Positions 1 through 11,234 of a stretch of DNA of 64,000 nt are shown in pieces. The notes beneath the pieces are model-generated. The model did no database searches and was not told where the DNA came from. It was given only the letters and a program-made list of their open reading frames with translations. Position 1 is the first letter of the stretch. Each line of letters starts with the position of its first letter. Source of the stretch: Rhizoctonia solani (taxonomy: Eukaryota; Basidiomycota; Agaricomycetes; Cantharellales; Ceratobasidiaceae); the NCBI RefSeq assembly GCF_016906535.1, contig NC_057372.1, positions 477,501-541,500 on the forward strand, written 5' to 3'. Position numbers and translations under genes: made by a program.

Positions 1-603
1 CACTTCGGTGTCAGGCGGAAATACAGATAATAAGGATTATATACGTGCCCTCCACTTTTTCATTTTCAAATAGTGCGGTTCCCACTGCTGCGGGGCTCTT
101 GTTTTCAGGTACAGAGGGATCGTTGAAGAAGGGCGATGAAGGGCCTGTAATTCCGGCGCTACTCGAGTAAGAAGAAGATCGAATATGTAGACTGGTGTTG
201 ACTTGCTTGTTAACGAGAATATCGAGTTTTCCTTCTTTCTCCTCAATGGTCTTGACGGCCTTTCGAATGCTATCCTTATCTGTGACATCGAGCTCTAACC
301 TGTAAATAAAAAGTTTTTTTTTTACTGTATCAATGGGATATGCAACAATGAACTTACGGACAATATGTCCGGGAGTCTCCCGTGCGGTTTGTTGGACTTT
401 TTCACCTCGTCGATGCAATGTATACTTTGGCACCGTTCTCGACGAGTGTTTGGGTGATCATGAGCCCGCTGGAGACATACGAAATATGAGTTTATCAAGA
501 CCGGGATTAGATGTTATGGGCGCATACATCCCAGTCCACCACCGGTTACGAGGGCCACGCGACCCTTGACGTCGTACAAGTTGTTTCTGTTGAGGCGTTC
601 CAT
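1..603 (-). CDS. Short-chain dehydrogenase/reductase, 3' end off window, frame broken
   Basis: NAD(P)-dependent oxidoreductase of the SDR family, Rossmann fold; substrate not predictable. The start at 603 precedes a short leader and RVALVTGGG, the beginning of the nucleotide-binding motif; then come a DVTD motif and ILVN, completed to LVNNAG across an intron. Introns: about 469-527 and 159-206, the latter GC-AG (donor gcaagt). A further donor gtatat at 44 carries the gene off the left edge. The frame slips inside the glycine motif (about 535), again near 411, and the splice phase near 340 does not close, each consistent with missing single bases while the protein otherwise stays conserved. 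Either assembly indels or a recent pseudogene; I favour assembly indels because other genes here show the same pattern. Family call is firm, specificity is not. Confidence 0.75.
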
Positions 604-2304
604 TATATGAGTACTGCTAGAGGTGTGAGTCTTCCAGACGGAGATAAAGTGGCTATATATATTCGAGTTGAATTCTGGGTGAGTTGGTCGTCAATGACAT
701 GCTATATGCAAATGATGCAGATGCACATGAGGTCGAACTTTGGATTTTTGGCAGAAGCTTACGGTACAGATTCAACGTGATATTCATCCGAAACCCCTTT
801 AGCTTGGTTCATAAGAATCGTGCGGCTTGGAGGTTTCGCAACTTGCGAGCAAGAGTCCAAGTTCCACTTCAGCCCTAATTTGAAATGCTGATCAGAGTCA
901 CCAGCCACACCGACCGCCACACCGAATTGTGTTCGACCACAAGAAAGGAAAGATGCACCGATTAGCTCTCGAACTATCTCAGTTAGTATAACCGGAACAC
1001 ATTCAATATTCATCTGGGACATTGTTCATTGGTTGTAGACATCTTCCGTTTTTGGATGGTATCCAAGTAAGTAAAAATCCCGACATCAGAAGTAATTGGC
1101 TACCATGCGCTACGGAAGAACACCAAACGCACTAAAAAAGCACCAAGATATGTCAAAATACGAATCTGCCGGGTTTCCTCGAGGTCCAACTCAACGAACG
1201 TGCGTATGAATAGGATTCTAGCATCAATGGGCCGACGAATCATAGACATCTTTTAAATTCAAACGTTCATGCAAGAGAGCCAACCAGTCCAGGAGAGGCG
1301 TACTGCCTTTTTCGTACTTGTCGCCTGATCGTTTCCAATTATCGCATGAGGCTTCCAATCTGTTTAGGCGCTTATTATTTATTATATGTCAGATCTATTC
1401 AATATTTCAGTATGATGTTATCTGGACATGATCAGAATTGAAAGAGGAAGGGAGTGATGAGGCTGCTGGCGAGGAAGAAGGGAGTGTATTCTTGTGTGAT
1501 GGTTACGGTATGAGTCGCTGGAGCCCCCTGTGAGAGGATAGACCACTTGGCTCAAGATGACGGACGTCCACCGGAATACTCTCCGTACAGCGCTCAAACT
1601 CGTCCGTCGGTGACGCTGGATCAAAAATGTATAAACTACCGCCGGTTCCGCAAGATTGATCATACTTGGATTGCGATTGTCAAACCGTTCTTGTCGTCAA
1701 TATCAAGTTTGACTGTGCATCAAAGTTAGTGCGTTATTATGAAAGCGAACTGCGGGGTACATTCCCGGCGGTCTCCTTCGCGACGTTTTAGTGCTTTTCG
1801 CCCCCTTGTCGGCAGCGAGACGAACGCCGTCCCTTTCGGCATGAGAGGTCAAGGTGCGCAGAAGGAGCCTGGAGGCCAAGAGGTGGCGAACTCAGTTGAT
1901 TGTGGGGATGGCTTACATGTTGCTTTGCCGCCGGTTACGGAACCGGTGTGATCAGTGACGTATCATTCACAAACAAGCAGCCTTCACCTTTAGGTAGCAA
2001 TAGTCAGCTAATAATAATAATATATCACCCTTGAACAAGCTGCCTCGTGGAACACCAGCAACCGCATGTGCCGACGACGCATACAATCAAAAGCTGTCTT
2101 GTCGCCGTTGGACCGATTTCCAAATCGAATCGCCGCGTGGACGATGTTGATCGCAAAATGGCAGAAGTGATGGAAGCCGCCACGTGACATGAGGACCAAT
2201 CCGGGCGGGAGCAAAGAGGCCGTGCTGTGTGCTCGCCCTCGTCCTTCCGTCTGTCCCCCTTCCTCCCCCCACCTCGCCCGCGCAGGAGACCTCGCCTCCC
2301 CAAG
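604..2304. other. Intergenic, no recognisable gene
   Basis: Only short open frames without family motifs. The 3' part (about 2150-2300) becomes C/T-rich before the casein kinase start and probably contains its promoter and 5' UTR. A short (TAA)n run lies near 2010. Confidence 0.5.
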
Positions 2305-4191
2305 ATGTCATCGAACGTAAACCAGAGCCCGGCGGTGGTTGGCCAATACTACCAGGTCGGCAAGAAGATCGGCGAGGGCTCGTTTGGTGTCGTGTTTGAA
2401 GGTACCAACATGCTCAACAACCAGACGTCGCCATCAAATTCGAGCCACGCAAGAGCGATGCTCCCCAGCTCCGTGATGAGTGGCGCTCCTACCGTATGTT
2501 GGCTGGCTCGCGTATGTATTTCTCCTTTTTTTGCATTTTTTTGCTGGGGGCTGATGTGGATGAAATCTCGCAGCGGGTATTCCCAGGTCTACCACTTTGG
2601 TGCCGAGGGTCTCCACAATGTACTTGTCATTGACCTATTCGGGCCAACCTCGAGGATTTGTTCGACATGTGCGGGCGGCGCTTCTCCCTCAAGACTGTCT
2701 GCCTCGCTGCTCGCCAGATGATCACACGCGTACAGACTATACATGAGAAGAACTTGATCTATCGTGACATAAAGCCTGATAATTTCCTCATTGGTCTTCC
2801 CGGCACACGCACCGCCAACGTGATTCATATGATTGACTTTGGAATGGCAAAGCTGTGGAGGGATCCCAAGACCAAGCAACACATTCCTTATCGTGAGCGC
2901 AAGTCGCTGTCTGGAACCGCTCGGTACATGAGTATCAATACCCATCTCGGCCGAGGTTAGTCGGCTCCATGTTCATTTTGAGCCTATTTTAACACTCATT
3001 CAATTAGAGCAATCAAGGCGAGACGACCTCGAGGGTCTTGGACACGTGTTTATGTATTTCTTGCGTGGTGGGCTCCCATGGCAAGGCCTCAAGGCTGCCA
3101 CCAACAAGCAAAAGTATGAGAAGATTGGTGAGAAAAGCAAACAACAGCCGTTGCTGAGCTCTGTAAGTCGTGCCTGTCACCATTTATTTCTTTTTGCCAA
3201 TTCGTGGGAATCTCTCCACAGGCGCCGGCTTCCCCGAGAGACAGCGATCTACATGAACTATGTGCGCAAGCTCGGATTCGAGGAGACGCCCGACTATGAC
3301 TTTTTGCGCGAGCTCTTCACAAGATGCTCAAGGACGCCGGCGAGGTCGATGATGGTGTCATGGACTGGATGTTGCTCAACGGTGGCAAAGGCTGGGAGGC
3401 AAGTGTGCGTAGTATCTCATTCTCCTAGTTACCTCGACTCATTTGCTCCACAGGCCGGACACAAGCACTCCTCCTCTGCAACGCGTCAGAACGGCGGTGG
3501 ACACCGTAATCACCACCGTAGCCGCGCCCAGCCGGGATCTCAACCTGCTACACCTTCTCAACCCCAAGCTGCACGGACCAACAACCGCTTGTCCCAGCTC
3601 CAACAACAGTCCTCCCAAACGCCCATGGGTAGCAATGTGGCCGTTGCTGGTGTCCCTGCGCCTGGCACCGCCACCCCTACGCGCCGAACCACAGGTGGCG
3701 TAATGCAAGTCGTTGAGCGCGCTGGCTCTCCAGTAGTAAATCACCCATACGCGTCGGTTGAACGAACCTCGACTGCAATGGACGGTACAGGTAGTGGTCG
3801 GACGCCCCGCCCGGCTCCTCCAGCGGATGCATTCCACCCACCAGGTGCAGGAGCCAACTATGGCCGTACATCTGTCGTCCAGGGTGGAGTAGGAATGGGC
3901 GGAGTTGGCCCCGCAGCACCCGTCTCGCCCGTTCAAGGCTACTCGTCCTCTTCACACCCCTACGCCTCTCCTTACCCACAACAACAATCCGGAACAGCGA
4001 CCAACCTGGGGGGTCTGATGGCCCCGGCCCCTGGCGCTCAGTCCCGTCCCGAATCCAGCATCCAGGTGCAAGGCCCAACGGTCGAGCAACAAGTCATGCG
4101 CCATCAACAGATGAACGGCGATCTTGAGCCTGAACGAAAAAAGGGCGGGTTCGCCAAGTTCTTGGACGTACTCTTGTGTCGTGCTGTTTAA
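2305..4191 (+). CDS. Casein kinase I (CK1, Cki1/Yck-like)
   Basis: Ser/Thr protein kinase of the CK1 family, a monomeric kinase in membrane trafficking, signalling and cell-cycle control. Start ATG at 2305. Visible motifs: P-loop [11 protein letters not shown], catalytic loop [17 protein letters not shown], and the CK1 signature [15 protein letters not shown]. Inferred introns: 2512-2573, 2956-3007, 3163-3221 and 3405-3453. After the kinase domain (ends about 3400) comes a 245-residue Gln/Pro/Ser-rich tail ending in a basic stretch and LLCRAV; Yck-type kinases are C-terminally palmitoylated, but only one Cys is in frame here. The frame slips by one missing base at about six places (near 2426, 2585, 2646, 3136, 3234 and 3320), while protein identity stays perfect on both sides of each. 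The tail has none. Family identity is near certain. Confidence 0.93.
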
Positions 4192-5732
4192 TCCTAAAAA
4201 ACGTGTGACGATGCGTTACGACCGACGCCTTTATTTGTGATTCATCTACGAGTCTACGACCGCGCGCGCTTCGACTGTAGTTCAAAGGAGGGGAAAAAGA
4301 GAGGGAGGGAGATTCGTTTCTTGCTTGTTTGCTTGCTTTGGAGGATTACCATCATCATTTATGTCTCGTCTGTGCATTACACCCAGCCATCCATACTCAT
4401 TTATACCAGCCCCCCCTAACTTTTTTTTGCCATCGCTGTGAAACCTCGCTCGCTTTTTTTCTTTCCTTGTTTTGCTCGTCGACCGGGTTTTCTTTCAGTC
4501 TTCTTGTTTTGTTTTGGTTTCTTTTTTCCCTTTTTATTATTGATCGTGCCGTTGTAGGTGTGGCATATTAAATAACTTAGATATACGTAGTTGCTCCTCT
4601 ATGTCTTTTTGAACGTATGCTGTTATGCTTTACGTTGAGCAAAATGTGTGTGTGGTTGGGGAGGAGTCGTGATGGGCTCGGGTATAGGAGAAAATGTCAT
4701 GTTTCTGAGCTTTGGGGTAATGGGGGATGATACCGTAATGATATGTTTTGTTTGTTTTCAGTGTTGTGACGTCGAGTCTTTATGGGGATCGTTGTAAGCG
4801 TTGAAGTGTCTTGTTCGCATGGCAAGGTGTAAGTGCATCTTGGAATGGTGGTCACGATATTTGTTGCTCTTCCAGCATCAGAAGTCTCGTAACTGTAACC
4901 TGCTTGACCATACCTGACCTCTTGGATTACGAATGTATCGCAAGGCCTACAAACACTGCGGCACGTCTACGCTGTGCATCTGCTGGATAGGAAGGGTACT
5001 TTGATCATGATGAGAGGTTATTTATCAACTTTGTACACTACACCCCCGTGGAACCGCGCGGAGGCGTCACAATCTAAAGCCGATTGCAAATTACTCGTAA
5101 TCATAACCGCGTGCGGCAAAATGAATTCATGCATCCACCGACTAACTTGAGGTGACTGATAATATCACTGTCCCGATGTTCGTATGAATCGGTCAAACTA
5201 CTCGCTAAGTCTTTGTTTGTTCTACGAGAGATACACTCCCGTCCGCCTCTCCGAAACGATTACCCTGTTGGTACCCAACGGCTTGCCTAGCTTACGTCAA
5301 TACCGCGAAGCGAGAGGCAGACCATGGTTTCTTACCAATCCCAATTCACGAGAACTGTATTTACAATAACTTGTAAGGATAATTATAGCCGATAGCTAAA
5401 CGTGACTCAGATATCAAGGGTTGGATGGTAGTTGAAGGACACACTTGGTTCCTGTCGAATCTATTACACACAACCCCGCATGCTCTACGGAGCGAGTCCT
5501 CTTCTTACTGGTCGAGGCTATTTAAAATCTATATTATCATACTCGGAGATCGTACATATGCATAAGATTGCTGACGTTTTGGCAGCCCGCATTACTCGCG
5601 GTGATTTATGCTGACTTGTGGTTATTTGGTTATTCAGGTTGGACAAAGAGTGTTTGGTAAAGCACGAGATGAATTTACAGAGATAAAAGAGGCGGACCCG
5701 CATTTGGGATTGTGCATTCAGACCCACCAACA
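4192..5732. other. Intergenic: CK1 3' UTR (T-rich) and upstream region of the esterase
   Basis: The first 370 bases are strongly T-rich, as expected for a 3' UTR and terminator region. No gene seen in the remainder. Confidence 0.45.
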
Positions 5733-6963
5733 ATGGCGACCAGTTCGACTATACCTGAAGATCTGTTGAACAAATTGGCCCCAGGATACAGAGAGTTTGC
5801 CCAGGCCAACTCCTCGCTACTACCGCGTCTACATGGTATTCCATGGTCTCCTAAATTCAGACAGCCGCCTCCAAACGGCCCGCCGGATATGGGAACCGAG
5901 CCACCAGTCGCGGTGGGCTCGCAGCGCGTTATTGATCTTGGTAACTACTCAGTCCATGTAATGATTCCAGATGGGGAGAAGCCATCTGCGGGATGGCCGA
6001 CTGTGCTGTTCTTTCATGGAGGAGGATGGGTGTTTGGAAGTGCTGATATGAATAATGGGTTGTTGAGTCGTTTGTGTGGGTAAGTAAGCTATCGCTCTTT
6101 AGCAAATTTAAAACAATTCAATAACGCACCATTATTTGGTTCAAGGTGCCAAGTGTGCTGTGGTTTCGGTAGAGTACCGACTAGCTCCTGAGCATCCGTT
6201 CCCTGCCGGGCTGGATGATTCGTGGGATGCCTTACTTTGGTTACGCCAGGGCGGTGTAGAGCAGCTGGGAGTGGATCCTGACCGCATTGCACTCATGGGA
6301 ATCTCAGCGTAAGCAAATATTTAATAAGCGTCAAGTGTTGCAGTACTCAACTATACTGCGCCGTTACAGGGGAGCAAACCTGGCAGCAGTTGTGGCCCAG
6401 CGCGCCTCTCTAAGCTCTCCTCGTATCCCCCTCAAGTTGCAGATCCTACACATACCCGTTATCGATGCTTCCTTTTCTGTCGACGATCGCTCCCGGTGGA
6501 CGCAATCAATGATCGAGTACGAAGACATCTTTTCGCTCCCAGTATTCAACATGCTCTGGCTTCGCGATAATACTTACCCAACCCAGAAGACTGGACCAAA
6601 CCCGAAGTATCCCCCATATATCAAGACAATCCTGGTGCTTTCGGGGGTATACCCAAAACATTAGTTGTGGTAGCAGAATTGGACACATTGCGGGACGAGG
6701 GAAAGCTGTATGCGCGAAACTTGAGGAATTTGGAGTGACTGTAACGCTCAAAGTGGTTAAAGGTACGTGTTCCACATGTATATGGTGGTACTACTGGTTG
6801 TTTAATACTTGTGGCAGGTCACTCACATGGGACTTGGAGCTAGTCGGGTAAGTTTAAATTAAAGTAGGTTATTTTACACTTATTGACTTTCATTCTGTAG
6901 GTTTGCGAAGCTGCCCGTGATCATCGTGACGAGTTGATCGCATTCGTCAAAGAGAGCCTATAG
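5733..6963 (+). CDS. Alpha/beta hydrolase fold-3 esterase/lipase
   Basis: Probable carboxylesterase of the hormone-sensitive-lipase-like group (abhydrolase_3). It shows the oxyanion-hole motif HGGGW, the sequence VEYRLAPEHPFPAGLDD typical of the family, and the nucleophile elbow GISAG, reconstituted across the intron 6309-6369. The catalytic His is probably in KGHSHG. Other introns: 6081-6145, 6763-6817 and 6848-6900; stop TAG at 6961. The start chosen is the ATG at 5733, giving MATSSTIPEDLL. Single-base losses are inferred near 6586 (frame change after the sequence around TYPTQ) and near 6723 (ARNL to EEFGV); splice phase also fails to close at 6081/6146 and near 6838, so three to four indels are likely. 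No signal peptide, so probably cytosolic. Substrate unknown. Confidence 0.85.
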
Positions 6964-7215
6964 AGCAATGGTATCATTTTGATGTGTCTTTCTGTGGGTC
7001 AATCAAAAGATAGTATTCAGCTGTAACTTAGAACCTGAATGTGTAAACCCACTATATCATGCCTCGAGGTTTTGGACCAGATCTTGCCCGCGCTCTCTGT
7101 CCCTCTTTCAATTAGAACTTCAAAATCTAAACGACATAAATTCAGGGCATTATCTACGGTTTTACCTTCAAGTGTAGCTACAGAGGTACTTTCTTGTAAG
7201 ACTAGAGGAACATAA
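6964..7215. other. Convergent 3' ends of esterase and polygalacturonase
   Basis: Short spacer between two genes that face each other; presumably both 3' UTRs. Confidence 0.4.
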
Positions 7216-8789
7216 TTAGACACTAAACCCAGAAATTCCTTTATAGTTACTAGAGCCAGCAGAACCTCCAGAAACCTTCAGCCCGGACCAATTCCAAGTG
7301 CCTATATCACAAACTCAATATTATGGTCAATATGTTTTGGCGGATCTCTTACCGCTACAATCTCCGCAGTTGACTTCGACCTCTTTTGCGCCACTCGCGA
7401 CCGAGATAGTATTGGTTCCGGAGAATGTTACGCCCTACAGAGCCGAGAAATTGTGAGTTATGTGTAATAGAAGGAGTAAAGAAACGCATACGGAAATCTT
7501 GACGTTCTTTCCTGGAGTTCCGAGGGTGCTCGGGTAGCTCTGGTCAATGATGACACCATACTTGGTGGCCCCAGTGACTGTGTTCCCGAGTAAGTAATTC
7601 CTGAAACAGTAGAGCTACATTAAAGGCATAATTAGTAAGTCGTATATGAGAATATCGGAATCTTCACTGACCCAGTGGCAGATGCATCGGTTTTGATTCG
7701 AAGTCCGTTCTGGTTATTTTTCACAACATTGTTCAATATTTGAACACCGCTGACTGTAACTCCAGAGCTGATAGATCCAATAGAGATGCCGTGTCCGCCG
7801 GTGCAAGAATTTCCCTTGAAGATAATGTTAGAGCCTTTATTGATCGCAATGCAATCGTCCTGGTTGGATACAGTGCTGTCCTCGATGGTTACATCAGAGG
7901 CAGAGACTGAGATGGAACGAATTAGGTTACGCCAGAATAAACAATCATAAAACACACCATCAAAGCCATCTGTATTGTGTCCCGCGGGCTTTCCGCTGCT
8001 CTTGCTATTGGAACTATTACCATCGGCTGGAGACAATCAGTTGGCGGCCTGGTGATAGAACGCATGTATACTCACAGTTGTCGACGGTTACTTTGCTAAT
8101 TGTGAGTGTGGCATCATTGCCAATACTGAAGCACTGTTGCGGAGAGTTCTTGACTACAAGATTTGTGAATGTGCCGGAAGATTTGATCCTAAGAATAACT
8201 TAGCCGCCTTGGTCTTACCCCCGGGCTGTAGATCACACTCACTTCATCATAGGGTGCGGCTTAGTTGACCCACTGCTTCCAAGCCCGTCCCAGTACTCCT
8301 GACCTTGACCATTGAAGGTGTACCCGTTACCATTGACTGTAGATTGCTTAGATTAAGGTCGAGCTGGGGTGGTTTAATGTTAAAACTCTTACAAGTAATG
8401 CTATTCCCGGAGAGCTCGAAAAGAGGACCTGACCACTCTTTGACTCCAAACTATATGCGTCTTACCTTAGTATTACGAGTTGAGGTAGGGCTGAAATGGA
8501 ACATACCGTGACCTCTCCTTTAACATTGATAGTTGCGCCGTCAGGGGCAGAGATTGAAAAAGTTTGACCAGCGGGAACGGTAAATGACTCGATATTAATC
8601 TGTAGCCCGTTTTTGCGTCCTGTCAATATGCTAGACATAGGACAGATTATCTTCACTGACCGTAGTACACTTGACGGCATCTGCAACGTCGTCAAGGGAA
8701 GAAATTGTCCCAGTACAGCGTTGAACGGGACTAGCGCTAATGGCTGGAGCCATGGAGAGCAGAGAGAGCGCTACAGCAACAGAGAGCAT
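7216..8789 (-). CDS. Endopolygalacturonase, glycoside hydrolase family 28, secreted
   Basis: Secreted pectinase hydrolysing alpha-1,4-galacturonan. Start ATG at 8789-8787; residues 1-20 are a signal peptide (hydrophobic core then APAISA). All GH28 catalytic motifs are present: NTD (in GHNTDGFD), QDD (in SNQDDCIA), GHG (in TGGHGISIG) and RIK. The C-terminus ends with the usual Cys-rich CGDCSGTWNW region, and the stop is at 7216. Ten exons are inferred; introns 8600-8660, 8451-8506, 8337-8392, 8189-8242, 8026-8075, 7907-7957, 7601-7671, 7435-7491 and 7302-7352. One missing base near 7585 separates the expected ITYSGN from the downstream frame; everything else splices in frame. Length and motif order match active fungal enzymes. 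In a plant-associated fungus this is a cell-wall degradation gene. Confidence 0.93.
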
Positions 8790-9768
8790 AGTGATTACTT
8801 TGTATAAATATCCAGTAGTGTAGAACCAATAGACTTGTAAAGGGATGCTTTATCTGTTGGTAGCTGGGCTCATTATATATACTTCGCGGCGGTTTGTTGA
8901 CCCAAGGGCAAACGAGGCGCGTTCACACCATGACGGCCCGCGCTGTCTACTGTACCTCGAGTGGTACCGACTACCGACGGCCCGCCGCCCAAAATATAGC
9001 TATAATTACGCTTTCGCCGTACGGCATGAGTACCAGTTTAAGCCCACGTGGTCCAAACTACGATTGTTTGTTTGACGTTAAGTTGACAAAAGTGATGACA
9101 TTCGTGCTATTCTGGGAATACACGTCAAACTAGAGTAGAAACTGGCGTGTGGGAGGACGATCACCTGCGTCGAAATATCTGCGGGGTAGAGTATTCCATT
9201 TACAAGAGAAGTGAGTGGCCAATTATGGTGTGGGTATTTTGAACCGGAACTTGTAATCGCTCAGGCCGCTATACCTTTACAAGACATTGATTATGAGGTT
9301 ACATCTAGACTGTTCTAAAAACAAGATGAGAGTATAAACACCAGGTTCACGACCAGGGTTCGAATGGCCGAGTACCTACTCCATGGCCAGCTTGAGCCCT
9401 CAGTTTGTTTGTTTGTTTGTTTGTTTTTAAAAAAAAGCGTGATGGAATCTCAGGAGCAGTGGCCAGTCCCCAAAAGACTCTTTATAAGTCTACAACAGGG
9501 AAGGAAATGAGTATGAGGTCACAGGCCATCCTTCTCGACAAGATAACATCAATAAAGTGGTGAAAAAACTTGGGTACAATTATGTCTGGGTTAGTAATCC
9601 CTGGCAAGCGCCTCAGCTTATGTAAAGCTGAAATCTCGCCAGAAAGTGTTTGATAGCCCCTCTCACCCAATCTTTATCATCCAATCCATTACGATCACTC
9701 CAGGGCTCAAGTTATCCGGCTCGGGATATCAACCAGAGTAGAGCTCTTGTATTAAATATTGAATAACC
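8790..9768. other. Divergent promoter region (polygalacturonase / Mim1-like)
   Basis: No gene recognised. It holds the tetranucleotide repeat listed separately and, just before it, a possible pol III B-box-like stretch. Confidence 0.4.
9402..9427 (+). repeat. (TTTG)n microsatellite followed by poly-A
   Basis: About six TTTG units followed by an A run at 9429-9436. About 45 bases upstream lies ggttcgaatgg (9357-9367), close to a pol III B box. Together these could be the 3' half of a tRNA-derived SINE, but no A box is evident, so this stays tentative. Confidence 0.5.
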
Positions 9769-10961
9769 ATGTCTTCGGATGAATCGAGTGTTGGGGGCGA
9801 CTCGGAGTCTATCCTCGTACGTCTGACTTGCACTGGCCTATGTTGCGCTCTATCTCACCTCAACGCAAGTCGCTCGAGAGTGCGTTCTCCCCCGTAGACG
9901 TCCCTGTACACCCTTTTAGACCACCGACACCTCCTCCTGCTCCAGTCAACAATCTCGCAGACGAAGCTAGCTCAGCACCCGCTTCCGATCCGATTGCTGA
10001 TAGCTGGAAGGATGAATATGATGCTCGCGTTGCGACATGGCGTGCAGAATCCGCCGAGGCACGCACCAAAGCTGAAGCTGAACGAGCCAAGTGGGAAGAG
10101 CTAAGAGCCTCGGGCCATGTGCCTGAGCACGAAACATGGGAGACAGTTGGCTCGAGCGTTGCGGCCGAATCCGATGTTACATTGAGCGAAAGCACGGGTA
10201 CTGGTGCAAGTGCCCTGGTACTAATTTGGGCGGTGAAGCGCATGGCAGTATCGCGGATCAGGTAAACGCTCCGCCCGTCACCAGCGTTGCAGATGCTCGC
10301 GACTTGGTATCTGGAGAGAAGGATGGTGGAAATGGGGCTGATGTACTTGCGGTGCGTGCCTCTTAATTTCGATCATTCCTTTTGAAATTCATGAAGATCC
10401 TGACGAAATTTATATTCCTGGTTAGCAGAGTACCCTTGGGTATCCGCCCTCTGCAGCTTCTATCCGCACACTCGAAACCGAGGACGTAGACGCATCCCCC
10501 GTCAACCTTAGCGGAGCCGAACTTTCTGCGGGCGAAGGAGTCAATACATGGGAAGAAGTCCACTCGATTGGCTCCTCTTTCCCTTCTCTCCCGGAGCAAC
10601 ATAACACCAACGCAATCCCACTTCAACCCACGTATAGACCACGTCAAGTCACTCAAAAAAAGGAGAAACCCCATCATCATCACTCCCGACACTCGCATAA
10701 TCAACCTGCCCCGACCCCTCCGCCCTCGCTTACCCTCTCGGTCTTTGATTCGTCGCTTCCCACTCGTACGCGTGTCATCGCTCTGTTCTCGTCTCTGGCG
10801 ATCAATATGTTCCTGCCCTTTGTGAATGGGTCATGCTTGGTTTCGGAGAGATTTTTGCCCGAAACGTTATTGGGCCTTGGTTTGGATGGCCGAAACCAGT
10901 AGCTACATCGGTGGGCGTTAGAGCTGTAAAGATAAGAAGAGGTCGTAGAACATTGCCATGA
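9769..10961 (+). CDS. TOM13/Mim1-like mitochondrial outer-membrane import protein
   Basis: The C-terminus has one hydrophobic helix with the hallmark sequence LAINMFLPFVNG followed by MLGFGE, matching the TOM13/Mim1 family, which inserts alpha-helical proteins into the mitochondrial outer membrane. The N-terminal 270 or so residues are acidic and low-complexity, with a predicted coiled coil (about residues 45-80, rich in Ala, Glu and Arg) and a His-rich patch (HHHHSRHSH) before the helix. Introns: 9817-9869 and 10352-10428; start ATG at 9769, stop at 10959. Two single-base losses are inferred: near 10222 (Leu to Gly-Thr) and near 10828 in the membrane motif itself, where one more G restores GVMLGFGE. 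The family call rests on the last 60 residues; the long N-terminal extension is unusual compared with yeast Mim1. Confidence 0.72.
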
Positions 10962-11234
10962 TGACCCAGGTAAGTCTCGATTCCTATACCGGACACCTAA
11001 TTATAATTCCTGCTTGCAGGCCCATGCGGCTAGATGATCTTCATATGCTTGCGACGCCACGAATGTTTAAAAAGATAATATTACTACTTATATCCGTGCA
11101 AGGTTCACGCGCTTTCCTGAGTAAACTGTATTCATTAAGATGGACAGATTTTACAATAGGTCCTCGTGAATGCAAAGTGGAATAATTATGAATGATCACA
11201 AATGAATGAGCAAACAAGAAATCGAGCTGACGAA
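10962..11234. other. Convergent 3' ends, no gene seen
   Basis: Spacer between the Mim1-like gene and the acyl-CoA dehydrogenase, which face each other. Confidence 0.35.

Noticed and set aside
2400..3400. Programmed frameshifting in casein kinase I
   Set aside because: Six separate one-base offsets with no slippery pattern, in a kinase never known to frameshift; missing bases are simpler.
9340..9436. tRNA gene or SINE near ggttcgaatgg
   Set aside because: Only a B-box-like string and a TTTG tail; no A box, no cloverleaf, no TSD found.
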